From the NCBI RefSeq assembly GCF_017312485.1, contig NZ_BMBA01000013.1, positions 1 to 64,000 on the forward strand: a stretch of DNA of 64,000 nucleotides. The letters run 5' to 3'. Positions 9,238 through 17,817 of this stretch are shown piece after piece; within the stretch, counting starts at the first letter, position 1; every line of letters starts with the position of its first letter. The DNA is from Clostridium zeae. GTDB taxonomy: Bacteria > Bacillota > Clostridia > Clostridiales > Clostridiaceae. Both the position numbers and the translations under genes were made by a program. The notes beneath the pieces were generated by a model, which was not told where the DNA came from, made no database searches, and saw only the letters and a list, made by a program, of their open reading frames with translations.

Positions 9238-9786
9238 TTAACAATTTTGCATTTTATTCACTATCGGATATTCTATTACTGTAAAAGGTACATTAAATAT
9301 ATTCATAATGATTGCTAAAAAAATCAATGCTATAATCCAACTCAGCAAAGGTTTTCTATGATGTAGTGCTATTAAGGGAAACTGGACAGTATTGTGCAGC
9401 AATGACCACCATATACTCCAACCGTTAGAATATACTATTATTCCGGTTATTAAATCAACTACTTCTATAAACATATAAATTGCTATCCACATAATAATGT
9501 AGCTGATTTGGCAATATAGTTTTTGGGGATAATAGGTCAAGAGTAATAAAGTTGTAGGGAAGAATATACCAAATATTAACAGCAATTCATCAAGAGAAGA
9601 AACCAAAAAATTTGTTGGAAAATCCCATAAAACTTTATCATGAAAAACAGTAATATAAATTAAATCTCCAAAGCCGAAGAAAAGCATGGTAGGATAATAC
9701 CTCTGCCATCTCTTCCAATCTCCCCATCTATATGCACTAAAAAGAAATACGAAAACTGGTATAATTCGTAACAAGATATGTCTCAT
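9238..9786 (-). CDS. CBO0543-like integral membrane protein
   Basis: A 182-residue membrane protein with about five hydrophobic segments and an aromatic-rich first half (RWGDWKRWQRYYPTMLFFGFGDL). This arrangement, including KRWQRYYPT and the later WSIWWSLLHN, matches what I recall of the CBO0543 family, common in Clostridium and Bacillus spore-formers with no known function. ATG at 9784-9786 follows AAAGGGGATAT. Monocistronic between the APC permease and a 50-residue gene. Function unknown. Confidence 0.72.
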   Translation of the reverse strand: MRHILLRIIPVFVFLFSAYRWGDWKRWQRYYPTMLFFGFGDLIYITVFHDKVLWDFPTNFLVSSLDELLLIFGIFFPTTLLLLTYYPQKLYCQISYIIMWIAIYMFIEVVDLITGIIVYSNGWSIWWSLLHNTVQFPLIALHHRKPLLSWIIALIFLAIIMNIFNVPFTVIEYPIVNKMQNC

Positions 9787-9903
9787 TTAATATCCCCTTT
9801 ATCTCTGGTATTAGTTTTCTGTATTATAGTATTTCTAAAAGATTTTTTAATTAATCACGGTCTCACAAATATATCTCCAGCTAACATCCCAAATAATAAA
9901 TAA

Positions 9904-9927
9904 AAAAATCCGCTCCTGCGGATTTTT
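9904..9927 (-). terminator. Terminator after the 50-residue gene
   Basis: AAAAATCCGC / GCGGATTTTT hairpin 14 bp past the stop at 9941. Confidence 0.8.
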
Positions 9928-9940
9928 AGAAAATCAATTA

Positions 9941-10093
9941 TTAAAATTTCTTAGCCATTATTATTGCTTCTGCAAAGGGTTCATCTATATTTTTTATTTC
10001 TTTTAGATGTCCTTGGAATATCTCTACTGGGTTTTTAGTTGGTTTCGACTCATCAGTATAATCGTTACTATGCTTTATATTTTTATCCTTCAT
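9941..10093 (-). CDS. Small acidic/basic hypothetical protein (50 aa)
   Basis: A short gene I read by hand. ATG at 10091-10093 follows AAGGAGAATTTTATT, and the frame runs 50 codons to TAA, immediately followed by an intrinsic terminator. The protein starts MKDKNIKHSNDYTDESKPTK and ends PFAEAIIMAKKF. It is hydrophilic with no membrane segment. The strong ribosome site plus terminator make it a plausible real gene. I do not recognise the family. Confidence 0.6.
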   Translation of the reverse strand: MKDKNIKHSNDYTDESKPTKNPVEIFQGHLKEIKNIDEPFAEAIIMAKKF

Positions 10094-10159
10094 AATAAAA
10101 TTCTCCTTTTCTAAATAATATTTCTTTATATAAAGTTTTTTTATTTAAATCTATACTAT

Positions 10160-11236
10160 CTATACATGAGACACCTTGTTTTTCCCGGTTTTTTTAGATT
10201 GATATAGGGCTTCGTCTGCTAATTCATATAGCCTTCTTATATCTTTTGTACTCTCAGGAAAACTAGCAGCTCCTATGGATACCGTCACATATATCTGATG
10301 CTCATTTAATAAAACAAAACTATGATTTTCTATATTGGTTCTTATCTTTTCGGCTATTTTTATAGCATTATCCTTGCCACAATCAAGAAGTATAGCTGTA
10401 AATTCTTCTCCTCCATTCCTCGATATAACATCAAAAGACCTGCTACTGTCCTTTAGTATACTAGCAACCTCTTTTAAAACTATATCTCCGTTGTTATGCC
10501 CATATGTATCATTAACATTTTTAAAATTATCTATATCTATTACCAGTAAAGAAAGCCTCTCAGCTTTATCTACAGCATTTACTGCAAGCTGTTTTAATGT
10601 TTTATGAAACTGCCTTACATTGTTAACCCCGGTAAGGAAATCTTGAGACGACTCCTTTGCTAACTTTATATATAACTTATTCAATGTAAAGCAATATTCT
10701 AGATAACTAAAGGTTATTACTGACACAACAATAGATGCTATTATATACACACTCAAAATAAACTTAAAATCTTTCCTATAAAAATAATTTATTATCAGCA
10801 CTATGCTTGAAGCTATAGTATTGAATAACGTACAATAAACCCACTTTTGCCAGGTTCTAAGCTTATTACTAGCTATAAACCAACAGCCGGTGCCAATAAT
10901 TATAGTTAATATTACACCATATATTGCTAGCGGATTAATTCCAAAGTATATGATTCTAAAAATAGCAGTCATAATACTACACAAATATATTGATACCCCT
11001 CCACCATATATAGCAGAAATCATTATAGCTACGTTTCTGAAGTCTATAACTGAACCATCATATATTATGAAACCAAAATACATTAGTGTAATGGACAGAA
11101 TTCCTGTAAAAAATCCAAAAATTAATTGATGAGTATAAGGATTTGCTTTTAAATGATCATGCCCCTTTCCCAATTGTGTGCCTAAGCTTATGGCACTTAT
11201 CAGTATTGAAAGGTTTATAATTAATTCTTTGATCAT
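10160..11236 (-). CDS. Membrane-bound diguanylate cyclase (5TM sensor plus GGDEF)
   Basis: A 358-residue protein. Six or so hydrophobic segments in residues 1-195 resemble a 5TM-5TMR_LYT sensor. A GGDEF domain follows: DFLTGVNNVRQF near 200, VIDIDNFKNVNDTYGH near 232-247, and the active-site loop GGEEF at 275-279. An RxxD inhibitory site (RSFD, 266-269) lies the canonical five residues upstream, so product inhibition by c-di-GMP is likely. It should make c-di-GMP at the membrane in response to an unknown ligand. No EAL domain. ATG at 11236 follows GAGGAGG. A second cyclase is at 42362-43057. Confidence 0.9.
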   Translation of the reverse strand: MIKELIINLSILISAISLGTQLGKGHDHLKANPYTHQLIFGFFTGILSITLMYFGFIIYDGSVIDFRNVAIMISAIYGGGVSIYLCSIMTAIFRIIYFGINPLAIYGVILTIIIGTGCWFIASNKLRTWQKWVYCTLFNTIASSIVLIINYFYRKDFKFILSVYIIASIVVSVITFSYLEYCFTLNKLYIKLAKESSQDFLTGVNNVRQFHKTLKQLAVNAVDKAERLSLLVIDIDNFKNVNDTYGHNNGDIVLKEVASILKDSSRSFDVISRNGGEEFTAILLDCGKDNAIKIAEKIRTNIENHSFVLLNEHQIYVTVSIGAASFPESTKDIRRLYELADEALYQSKKTGKNKVSHV

Positions 11237-11374
11237 ATAAAAAACCTCCTCTCACTCTTAAGTAACTGATTATAACCATTATAAAAGTTTTATTTTATTA
11301 TTTGAAAACTGGCGCTTATTTATGTATCAGCCAATTTTCAAGTATAAAATATATAGATGAAACACTTCATAATA

Positions 11375-11417
11375 AAAAACTGTCTAAAGGTAATGCTATT
11401 ACCTTTAGACAGTTTTT
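11375..11417 (-). terminator. Terminator of the GH65 operon
   Basis: AAAAACTGTCTAAAGGTAAT pairs perfectly with ATTACCTTTAGACAGTTTTT around a 3-nt loop, directly after the stop codon of the downstream GH65 gene. A left arm of the palindrome family (GATGAAACACTTCATAAT, 11354) lies against its far side. Confidence 0.9.
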
Positions 11418-13691
11418 TTAATATCTTATTTCTATTATTTGACCTGGGTTACATATAAGCTTCTCGCCGTTTATAACAAATTCATTGCATTTATGGTTTA
11501 TATTATCTGCTTTAATCGTTATTTGATCTTTTGTAATCTTTATAGAGTACTTTTGCCCATAATGTACTACTCTAAATTTTAGGAAAGTCCAACTTTCTGG
11601 TAGTTTAGGACTCATAGTTATCTGTCCTTCACTAGCTTTAACTCCCCCAAATCCTAAAACTGCAGTCATCCAAGCTCCACCATTAGATGCAGGATGAGTT
11701 CCTCCAATATAAAGAGTTCCGACATATTGTTTAGAATCCCCTGTTAAATCAATCGTAGCTGTCTTTAAGAAATACTTATATGCCCAATCAACTTTACCAA
11801 GATCAGCAGCTAGCAATGCATAAACGCAGGCACTTAAGCTAGATCCATGCTCAGTCTGAGGTTCATAATATTCCCAGTTGCTTTTCTTAACTTGCTCTGA
11901 GTATCTGTCCTTAAACAAATTTAGAGCCAATACAACATCTGCTTGTTTTAGTATTTTAGTAGTTGTAGCTAATCCATTACCACCACCTAAATACTCATTC
12001 GGATCTATAATTCTCTCTTTTAATTTTTCAAGGCTTATATTTTCTAATCGCTCATATCCATCAAATTGTTCTATTATATTTGTTTCTTTATCAGGAGTAG
12101 GAATATATAATTTTTCAAACATGTCTTTAAAATTATCTATTTCTTGTTCAAAATTAATTTCCAAATTTAAATTTATATATTCTTTTTCATATTTAGCCTT
12201 TAGCAGCTCAATACATGCTAATGCCGCTTCTAAAGTATACTTAACCATTATACTCGTATACGCATTATTATTTACTCTCTCGTGATATTCATCTGGACCA
12301 GTAACATCTAATATTTCATATCTGTTTTTATCCATATTAAAATAGCCATAAGAATAGAAGAACCTAGCACATTCAATTATTGTTTCTGCCCCTCCTTCAA
12401 CAAGGAGGCTTTCATCTCCTGTAGCAAGATAATACTGCCATATAGCGTATGCAACATCTGCACTTATATGAACTTGCTTATCTCTAAAGTAAGTTCTCAT
12501 AGGCCTTCCAGTAAATACATCTGTAACATTAAAATAAGTGCAGGCATCATCACCAGTATCCTGACTCTCCCAAGCATAAAATGCTCCTCTATATCCATAA
12601 TCAGCCGCTTTTCTTCTAGCACCATCTAAGGTATTACATCTATATTTTAATAAGTTCCTAGCTATTTCAGGTTTCGTATTTAAGAAAAATGGTAGCATGA
12701 ATATCTCTGTGTCCCAAAATATCGCACCTTTATAAACTTGACCTGAGAGTCCTCTAGCTGGTATTGATGTATTATCAGTATGAGTTGGTGCAATAATCAT
12801 CAAATGATATATACTATATCTTAATGCTAATTGAGAATAGTCATCTCCTTCAATCTCTACATCAATATCATTCCATCTCTGATTCCATAACTCCTTATTC
12901 ACTTCTAATAATTTATCATATCCAAGATTAACTGCTGCCTCATTAGACTCAATTGCCACACCAACACAATCTTCAACATCATCTCTATCTTTAAATACAG
13001 ATACATACTTTACAAAGGTATATTCTTTGTCTGCTTCAATACTTGATGATATTTCTCTAAAGGAATTATAGCTATTGCTATCATAAACTTCACTACCAAA
13101 ACCAATTTCAATTCTTTCTGCTATTGCTAAAGAATTTTTATTTTCATTAGTAATTGCATGGAATATGCAATTATCTTCGCGCTTGTATGTTTCTATATTT
13201 ATAAGATGAGGTCCATTTATATCCCACACCTGTCCATCAATTCCTGTTTCAATCAATATATCACATGGTTCTGATGCCTTAAATGAGTACTTCATACATA
13301 TAAGATGTAGATTATATAAGCTTAGAAATCTTTCAGCTTTTACTTCAACCTTTATTCCACTGCTAGTGATAAACTTAGTATATCTTCTATGAGTTGAATT
13401 TCTTATATTAAGCTCTTGTTCATGACACTCTATATCACTACTAAGAACACTAAGTAATTCTCCATTACAATATAATCTTGTAAGGAGTCCGTTTGGCGCA
13501 TTGACTGGCTCTCTCCATTTATCGCCTACCTTATCATATAAATCAGATAAATTACATGCAACTAATTGCTCCTTTGAGAATTCCTCCATAGTGCCACGAT
13601 AGCCCATATATCCATTGCCAATAAGAAATTTATTTCCATTTAGCTCAATTTTATCTTTATCAAATATATTTTCTTTTATTAACCACTCCAC
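11418..13691 (-). CDS. GH65 disaccharide phosphorylase (kojibiose/trehalose/nigerose-type)
   Basis: A 757-residue glycoside hydrolase family 65 enzyme, an inverting phosphorylase that splits an alpha-linked glucobiose or oligoglucan with phosphate to give beta-glucose 1-phosphate. N-terminal beta-sandwich (1-270, with the GNGYMGYRGT signature), helical linker, then an (alpha/alpha)6 barrel. The general acid is Glu468 in GPDEYHERVNNN; HGSSLS near 620 is the phosphate-binding segment; GAIFWDTEIFMLP near 325 is a further signature. The start is GTG at 13691 behind AGGAAGGTG. It lies 38 bp after a second GH65 gene in the same operon. Exact linkage specificity cannot be told from sequence; no beta-phosphoglucomutase gene is in the window. 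Confidence 0.88.
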   Translation of the reverse strand: MEWLIKENIFDKDKIELNGNKFLIGNGYMGYRGTMEEFSKEQLVACNLSDLYDKVGDKWREPVNAPNGLLTRLYCNGELLSVLSSDIECHEQELNIRNSTHRRYTKFITSSGIKVEVKAERFLSLYNLHLICMKYSFKASEPCDILIETGIDGQVWDINGPHLINIETYKREDNCIFHAITNENKNSLAIAERIEIGFGSEVYDSNSYNSFREISSSIEADKEYTFVKYVSVFKDRDDVEDCVGVAIESNEAAVNLGYDKLLEVNKELWNQRWNDIDVEIEGDDYSQLALRYSIYHLMIIAPTHTDNTSIPARGLSGQVYKGAIFWDTEIFMLPFFLNTKPEIARNLLKYRCNTLDGARRKAADYGYRGAFYAWESQDTGDDACTYFNVTDVFTGRPMRTYFRDKQVHISADVAYAIWQYYLATGDESLLVEGGAETIIECARFFYSYGYFNMDKNRYEILDVTGPDEYHERVNNNAYTSIMVKYTLEAALACIELLKAKYEKEYINLNLEINFEQEIDNFKDMFEKLYIPTPDKETNIIEQFDGYERLENISLEKLKERIIDPNEYLGGGNGLATTTKILKQADVVLALNLFKDRYSEQVKKSNWEYYEPQTEHGSSLSACVYALLAADLGKVDWAYKYFLKTATIDLTGDSKQYVGTLYIGGTHPASNGGAWMTAVLGFGGVKASEGQITMSPKLPESWTFLKFRVVHYGQKYSIKITKDQITIKADNINHKCNEFVINGEKLICNPGQIIEIRY

Positions 13692-13729
13692 GATATCACC
13701 TTCCTATAAATATCCTCTTCAGATTTACT

Positions 13730-16039
13730 TTAACCTCTTGCAACCATAGGAATCTCCAGTGCTATTCCTTCCTTGTTTACAGCATAGTCCTTTCCATATA
13801 CCTCAATATTAATTTCTGTTCCTTCCAAAACCCTTACTTTTACATCTGTTTTACTTACAAAAATCTCTACAACAGTTCCTTTATACAATATCCTAAAAGA
13901 ATAACTATTCCAGGACTTTGGTATAGACGGATTGAGTTCTAGCTTATCACCATCAGACTTCAAACCTCCAAACCCATATACAATATTTACCCATGCTGCT
14001 GCAATTGAAGTAGTGTGCAAACCTTCGTTGGTATTTCTATTGTAATTATCTAAGTCCATTCTTGTTGCAAAGTTAAAAAAGTTGAAAGCCTCTTCATGCT
14101 TATTAAGCTCTGATGCAAATATTGAGTGTATTGATGGCGAAAGTGAGGATTCATGTATACATCTTGGTTCATAGTACTCATAATTCACTTTTTTACTTTC
14201 CTTTGAAAATTCACTACTGAAAAGGAACATAAACATAAGTACATCTGGCTGTTTGATCATATCATTTCTATAAATCCTGTCATAAGACCAATTGTTATAT
14301 AGAGGGAATTCCTCTACAGGAATACTGTTAATGTCTACATGTGGAAGATTAAAATATCCTTCATGCTGTTCATATATCCCTGTCTCTTTATCTAAAGTTA
14401 TCTTCATACTGTTTGCAATATCTGACCATGCCTTAAGCTCATCATCCAATAAATTAACTTTTTGTGCTAGGCTTGATAAACTATCAGCACAATTAATCTT
14501 CATATCCTTTATTACATCAATTGTATATTCAAAGGTTTTCTTAGCCATATAATTTGTATAACAATTATTGTTAACCATCATCTGGAACTCATCAGGACCC
14601 ATAACCCCGAAATATCCGTACTCTCCTGTCTGCCCGCTCCAATCACCTCTAGTTGCTAAGTACCTGCATATCTGTACTAACATCTCACATCCTTTGTCAT
14701 ATAAAAATTCTTTATCGTCTGTAAGCTTAACGTAGTGAAACACTCCATAAGCTACCGCAGTGCTTGGCTGCATTTGAAGACTTGCATGCTGCCATAAAGA
14801 GCAAGCTTCTTTACCGTTCAGTGTGGCTATAGGATAACAAGCTCCCTGGCAGTCTAACTGCTTAGCTCTTTCTATTGCCATTGGCAAAGTATTATATCTA
14901 TACTCTAGTAAGTTTTTAGCTGCTCTGGGATTATTAAAAATATAAAACGGCAGACAGTATGTCTCTGTATCCCAGAAGGTATGTCCATTATACGCTTCTC
15001 CAGTTAAACCCTTTGCTCCAATGTTTAGCGAAGGATCTTCACCATGATAAGTTTGATGCATTTGGAAAATACAGTATCTTATACCTTGCTGATTATCCAT
15101 GTCTCCATCTATTGTTATGTCAAATTTATCCCAAACCTTTGTCCAATAATCTATGTGCTTTTCTTTTTCATTGTCATAGCATATGTTCTCAAAGTTATTT
15201 ACTAGTTTAGATGCTGTACTTATGACTTCATCCGCTTCAATCTCTTTTCTTTTTTCTACGTAATTAAGTACAGCTTTATCTATTTTCGTCTCAATCCCTT
15301 GTCTTCCACTTATGATGATTTCATATCCTATAAAGTCTTCCTTTTTTACAACTTTACTCTCATGAGTACTATCTACTGATATATTAGAAGCTGATAATAC
15401 CTTTTGCTCAGTGAAAGAAGTCTTACCAAGTATATATATATAATCCTCTAGGTTTTCCCTCCCAATAGTTGTCCAATACTTTTTCTCTGTAGATTTTTGA
15501 AGAACATCAAAATCAAGCCCCATGATAACCTTTACTTGACCATCAAAGTTTAGTGGTTTAATAGTGATTCTTTGATATCCATACCTTGGGCTATCCATAC
15601 TAACAAATCTTTCAAAATCAAGTTGTACATGCTTTCCACTATATGTTTTCCATATAAAGCTTCGATTTAAGATTCCAGTTCTTAAATCAAGAACTCTCTT
15701 ATATCCATCAAATTCACTTGAAGATAGATCTAATACTTCATCATCTACATAAATTCTTGTATATAGCCAATTGACAGAATTAATCATAAAATGAGTATAT
15801 CTTACTATGCCTTTATAGTGTAGCGCTGCCGCTTCTTTGGTTTCTTCATACACTCCATTAAAATAAGATCCTATGAATTCACCTTTTTTATAGCCTTCCT
15901 CAAAATATCCTCTTACCCCCATGTACTCATTACCTAAGGAAAAAATTGATTCTGATACATTACTTCTATCTGAATCAAATCCTTCTTCAATTATCCTCCA
16001 TGGATCTAATTTCAAGTACTTATCTGCATATTTTTGCAT
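13730..16039 (-). CDS. GH65 phosphorylase, second paralogue
   Basis: A 769-residue GH65 enzyme with the same fold as its downstream neighbour but clearly diverged: the catalytic segment reads GPDEFQMMVNNNCYTN (Glu484 from the chosen start) where the neighbour has GPDEYHERVNNN, and the phosphate site reads HESSLS. The first strand carries NEYMGVRGYFEEGY. The Gln after GPDEF, where maltose and trehalose enzymes have His, suggests a different acceptor. I use ATG 16037-16039, which follows a perfect AGGAGG; an upstream TTG frame to 16081 has no such site. First gene of the two-gene GH65 operon, divergent from the AraC-type response regulator that probably controls it. Confidence 0.86.
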   Translation of the reverse strand: MQKYADKYLKLDPWRIIEEGFDSDRSNVSESIFSLGNEYMGVRGYFEEGYKKGEFIGSYFNGVYEETKEAAALHYKGIVRYTHFMINSVNWLYTRIYVDDEVLDLSSSEFDGYKRVLDLRTGILNRSFIWKTYSGKHVQLDFERFVSMDSPRYGYQRITIKPLNFDGQVKVIMGLDFDVLQKSTEKKYWTTIGRENLEDYIYILGKTSFTEQKVLSASNISVDSTHESKVVKKEDFIGYEIIISGRQGIETKIDKAVLNYVEKRKEIEADEVISTASKLVNNFENICYDNEKEKHIDYWTKVWDKFDITIDGDMDNQQGIRYCIFQMHQTYHGEDPSLNIGAKGLTGEAYNGHTFWDTETYCLPFYIFNNPRAAKNLLEYRYNTLPMAIERAKQLDCQGACYPIATLNGKEACSLWQHASLQMQPSTAVAYGVFHYVKLTDDKEFLYDKGCEMLVQICRYLATRGDWSGQTGEYGYFGVMGPDEFQMMVNNNCYTNYMAKKTFEYTIDVIKDMKINCADSLSSLAQKVNLLDDELKAWSDIANSMKITLDKETGIYEQHEGYFNLPHVDINSIPVEEFPLYNNWSYDRIYRNDMIKQPDVLMFMFLFSSEFSKESKKVNYEYYEPRCIHESSLSPSIHSIFASELNKHEEAFNFFNFATRMDLDNYNRNTNEGLHTTSIAAAWVNIVYGFGGLKSDGDKLELNPSIPKSWNSYSFRILYKGTVVEIFVSKTDVKVRVLEGTEINIEVYGKDYAVNKEGIALEIPMVARG

Positions 16040-16222
16040 GTTTTCTGCTCCTCCTATATTCAATCCCATAGTTACTTCCAATTATGATTAAATTATAGTT
16101 TCTATAAATATCTGAGTATAGGCTGTAATTCTGCTAAATAGTTTCTAATAATGCTGAGTTTAAATATAAATAGTGAATTCTTATTAATCATTTGTTAGAA
16201 TATATTTGAGGTAGTGTTTATA

Positions 16223-16265
16223 CAGACGTACCACTTCGATCCGAAATCTATTACGAAGTTGTACA
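16223..16265. repeat. Short copy of the palindrome family (43 bp)
   Basis: GACGTACCACTTCG at 16223 is inverted as CGAAGTTGTACATC at 16252-16265. The centre keeps ATCCGAAATCTATTA. It lies in the GH65/regulator divergent promoter region. Confidence 0.6.
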
Positions 16266-16315
16266 TCATAAATGTATACGTTTTAACAATCCAGTAAGTA
16301 AGGGGTGGGGTTACT

Positions 16316-17578
16316 ATGTATTCAATGTTGATTTTAGACGATGAGTATATTGTCAGATATGGAATTAGAGAAACAATTGATTGGAACGAATACTCCATTG
16401 AGATAGTTGCAGATGCCGATAATGGAAAAACCGGTTTAGAATTAGCTCTTAAGTTTAATCCTGATATTATAATAACTGATATCAGAATGCCTGAGTGGGA
16501 TGGTCTAGAGTTTTTAAAGGCTATAAAAGCTTCTAATATAGACTGTATAGTTATTATTTTAAGCGGCTATGAAGAATTTGAATATGTTCGAACAGCACTT
16601 CACAGCGGAGCTTTTGCATATTTATTAAAACCTATTGATAATAATGAACTTATAAAAACCGTTTTGGATGGAATTAAAGAGTTGGACAAGAGGCGCAATA
16701 AGCAAAAACAATATTCATTGTTAGAAAGTGAACTTCCAAATGTAAAGCAATTATTTTTAAATAACCTCATTACAGGCAAGCTCTCTGACCTAGATGCGAT
16801 AAAAGAAAAACTTAAACTATATAGCATTGATATATCTCCAACAAACAATTATGTAGTATTCTTAACAGTGAATTCAAGTGATGACATTCTTAAATCTTCA
16901 GATAAAGATACAATTAGTTTAATTCGAAATACTTTGACTAGCTTAATCTCCAAGTATTTAAATGATGGTAATATTAGTTATCTCTACACAGAAACTTCTG
17001 AATTGAAATGGACTATAATTTTAAGTCATCCACATATTGAAAATGCAGTTAAGGCAATAAAGAATGCTGCTAAAAAAATCATTTATGAATTTGAACAGAT
17101 TACAACACTTACGTGCTGTGTAGGAATAAGCAATGTATGCAAAGACTTATCAATTATTCACAGTGCTTGTGAAGAGGCCGAAAAGGCTGTAAACAATAAT
17201 ATGTTCACTGATATAAACCGCATATTAAGTATTGATGGGATAGAAAACAATATGTCTTCAAGAAAGATTAATGAAGCTATAAAATATATAACATCAAATT
17301 ACAATAAAGATATTTCAGTAGATGATGTGGCAAATGCATTATATATAAGTCCTTCTTATCTAATGCATCTGTTAAAAGATAATATAGGTAAAACCTTCAA
17401 CGAATGTCTAAAGGAAGCTAGAATAAATGCGGCTAAAGAGTTGTTGGTTAATCCAAAATATAAGGTTTATGAAGTATGTTATAAAGTAGGATATAACGAT
17501 ATAAAATACTTTAGCCAAGTATTTAAGCGTTCTACTGGAATGACTCCTAGTGAATATTCAAAAAAGGCTCATATATAG
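16316..17578 (+). CDS. AraC-type two-component response regulator (YesN-like)
   Basis: A 420-residue regulator. Residues 3-125 are a receiver domain with the acidic pair DDE (near 8-10), phospho-acceptor Asp in IIITDIRMPEWDG (near 55), and KPID. A long middle region follows, then two AraC helix-turn-helix motifs at about 320-418 (ISVDDVANALYISPSYLMHLLKD and YKVYEVCYKVGYNDIKYFSQVF). Such proteins pair with YesM-type kinases and activate sugar ABC transporter genes. The likely partner is the kinase at 24439-26190, which is not adjacent. Divergent from the GH65 operon, so the 16040-16315 gap is its probable target. Confidence 0.9.
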   Translation: MYSMLILDDEYIVRYGIRETIDWNEYSIEIVADADNGKTGLELALKFNPDIIITDIRMPEWDGLEFLKAIKASNIDCIVIILSGYEEFEYVRTALHSGAFAYLLKPIDNNELIKTVLDGIKELDKRRNKQKQYSLLESELPNVKQLFLNNLITGKLSDLDAIKEKLKLYSIDISPTNNYVVFLTVNSSDDILKSSDKDTISLIRNTLTSLISKYLNDGNISYLYTETSELKWTIILSHPHIENAVKAIKNAAKKIIYEFEQITTLTCCVGISNVCKDLSIIHSACEEAEKAVNNNMFTDINRILSIDGIENNMSSRKINEAIKYITSNYNKDISVDDVANALYISPSYLMHLLKDNIGKTFNECLKEARINAAKELLVNPKYKVYEVCYKVGYNDIKYFSQVFKRSTGMTPSEYSKKAHI

Positions 17579-17590
17579 CAAGTTTGATCT

Positions 17591-17626
17591 GACTGGTATA
17601 TCTCTAGGCATATACCAGTCATTTTT
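17591..17626 (+). terminator. Terminator of the response regulator
   Basis: GACTGGTATA / TATACCAGTC with ATTTTTG after it. Confidence 0.85.
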
Positions 17627-17775
17627 GTACTGTATATGAAAGTATAAAACTTCCAGGTTAGTTAAACCTAAAACTTTTAAATAGTTCCAATAACCCCCTA
17701 TTAATCTACAGTAAAAAAATAAATCTTATTCGCCTGCCAGAATTTCTTCACTACGTTTAGAAAAGGCAGATGCGT

Positions 17776-17817
17776 AAAAAAAGCTCGCTGAAGAAAGTCG
17801 CTTCAGCGACTTTTTTA
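17776..17817 (-). terminator. Terminator of the chemoreceptor gene
   Basis: CGCTGAAG / CTTCAGCG flanked by complementary AAAAAAG and CTTTTTT. Its T-run overlaps the chemoreceptor stop codon. Confidence 0.85.

Noticed and set aside
16040-16081. Longer GH65 start at TTG 16081
   Set aside because: There is no ribosome site before it, whereas ATG 16037-16039 follows a perfect AGGAGG.
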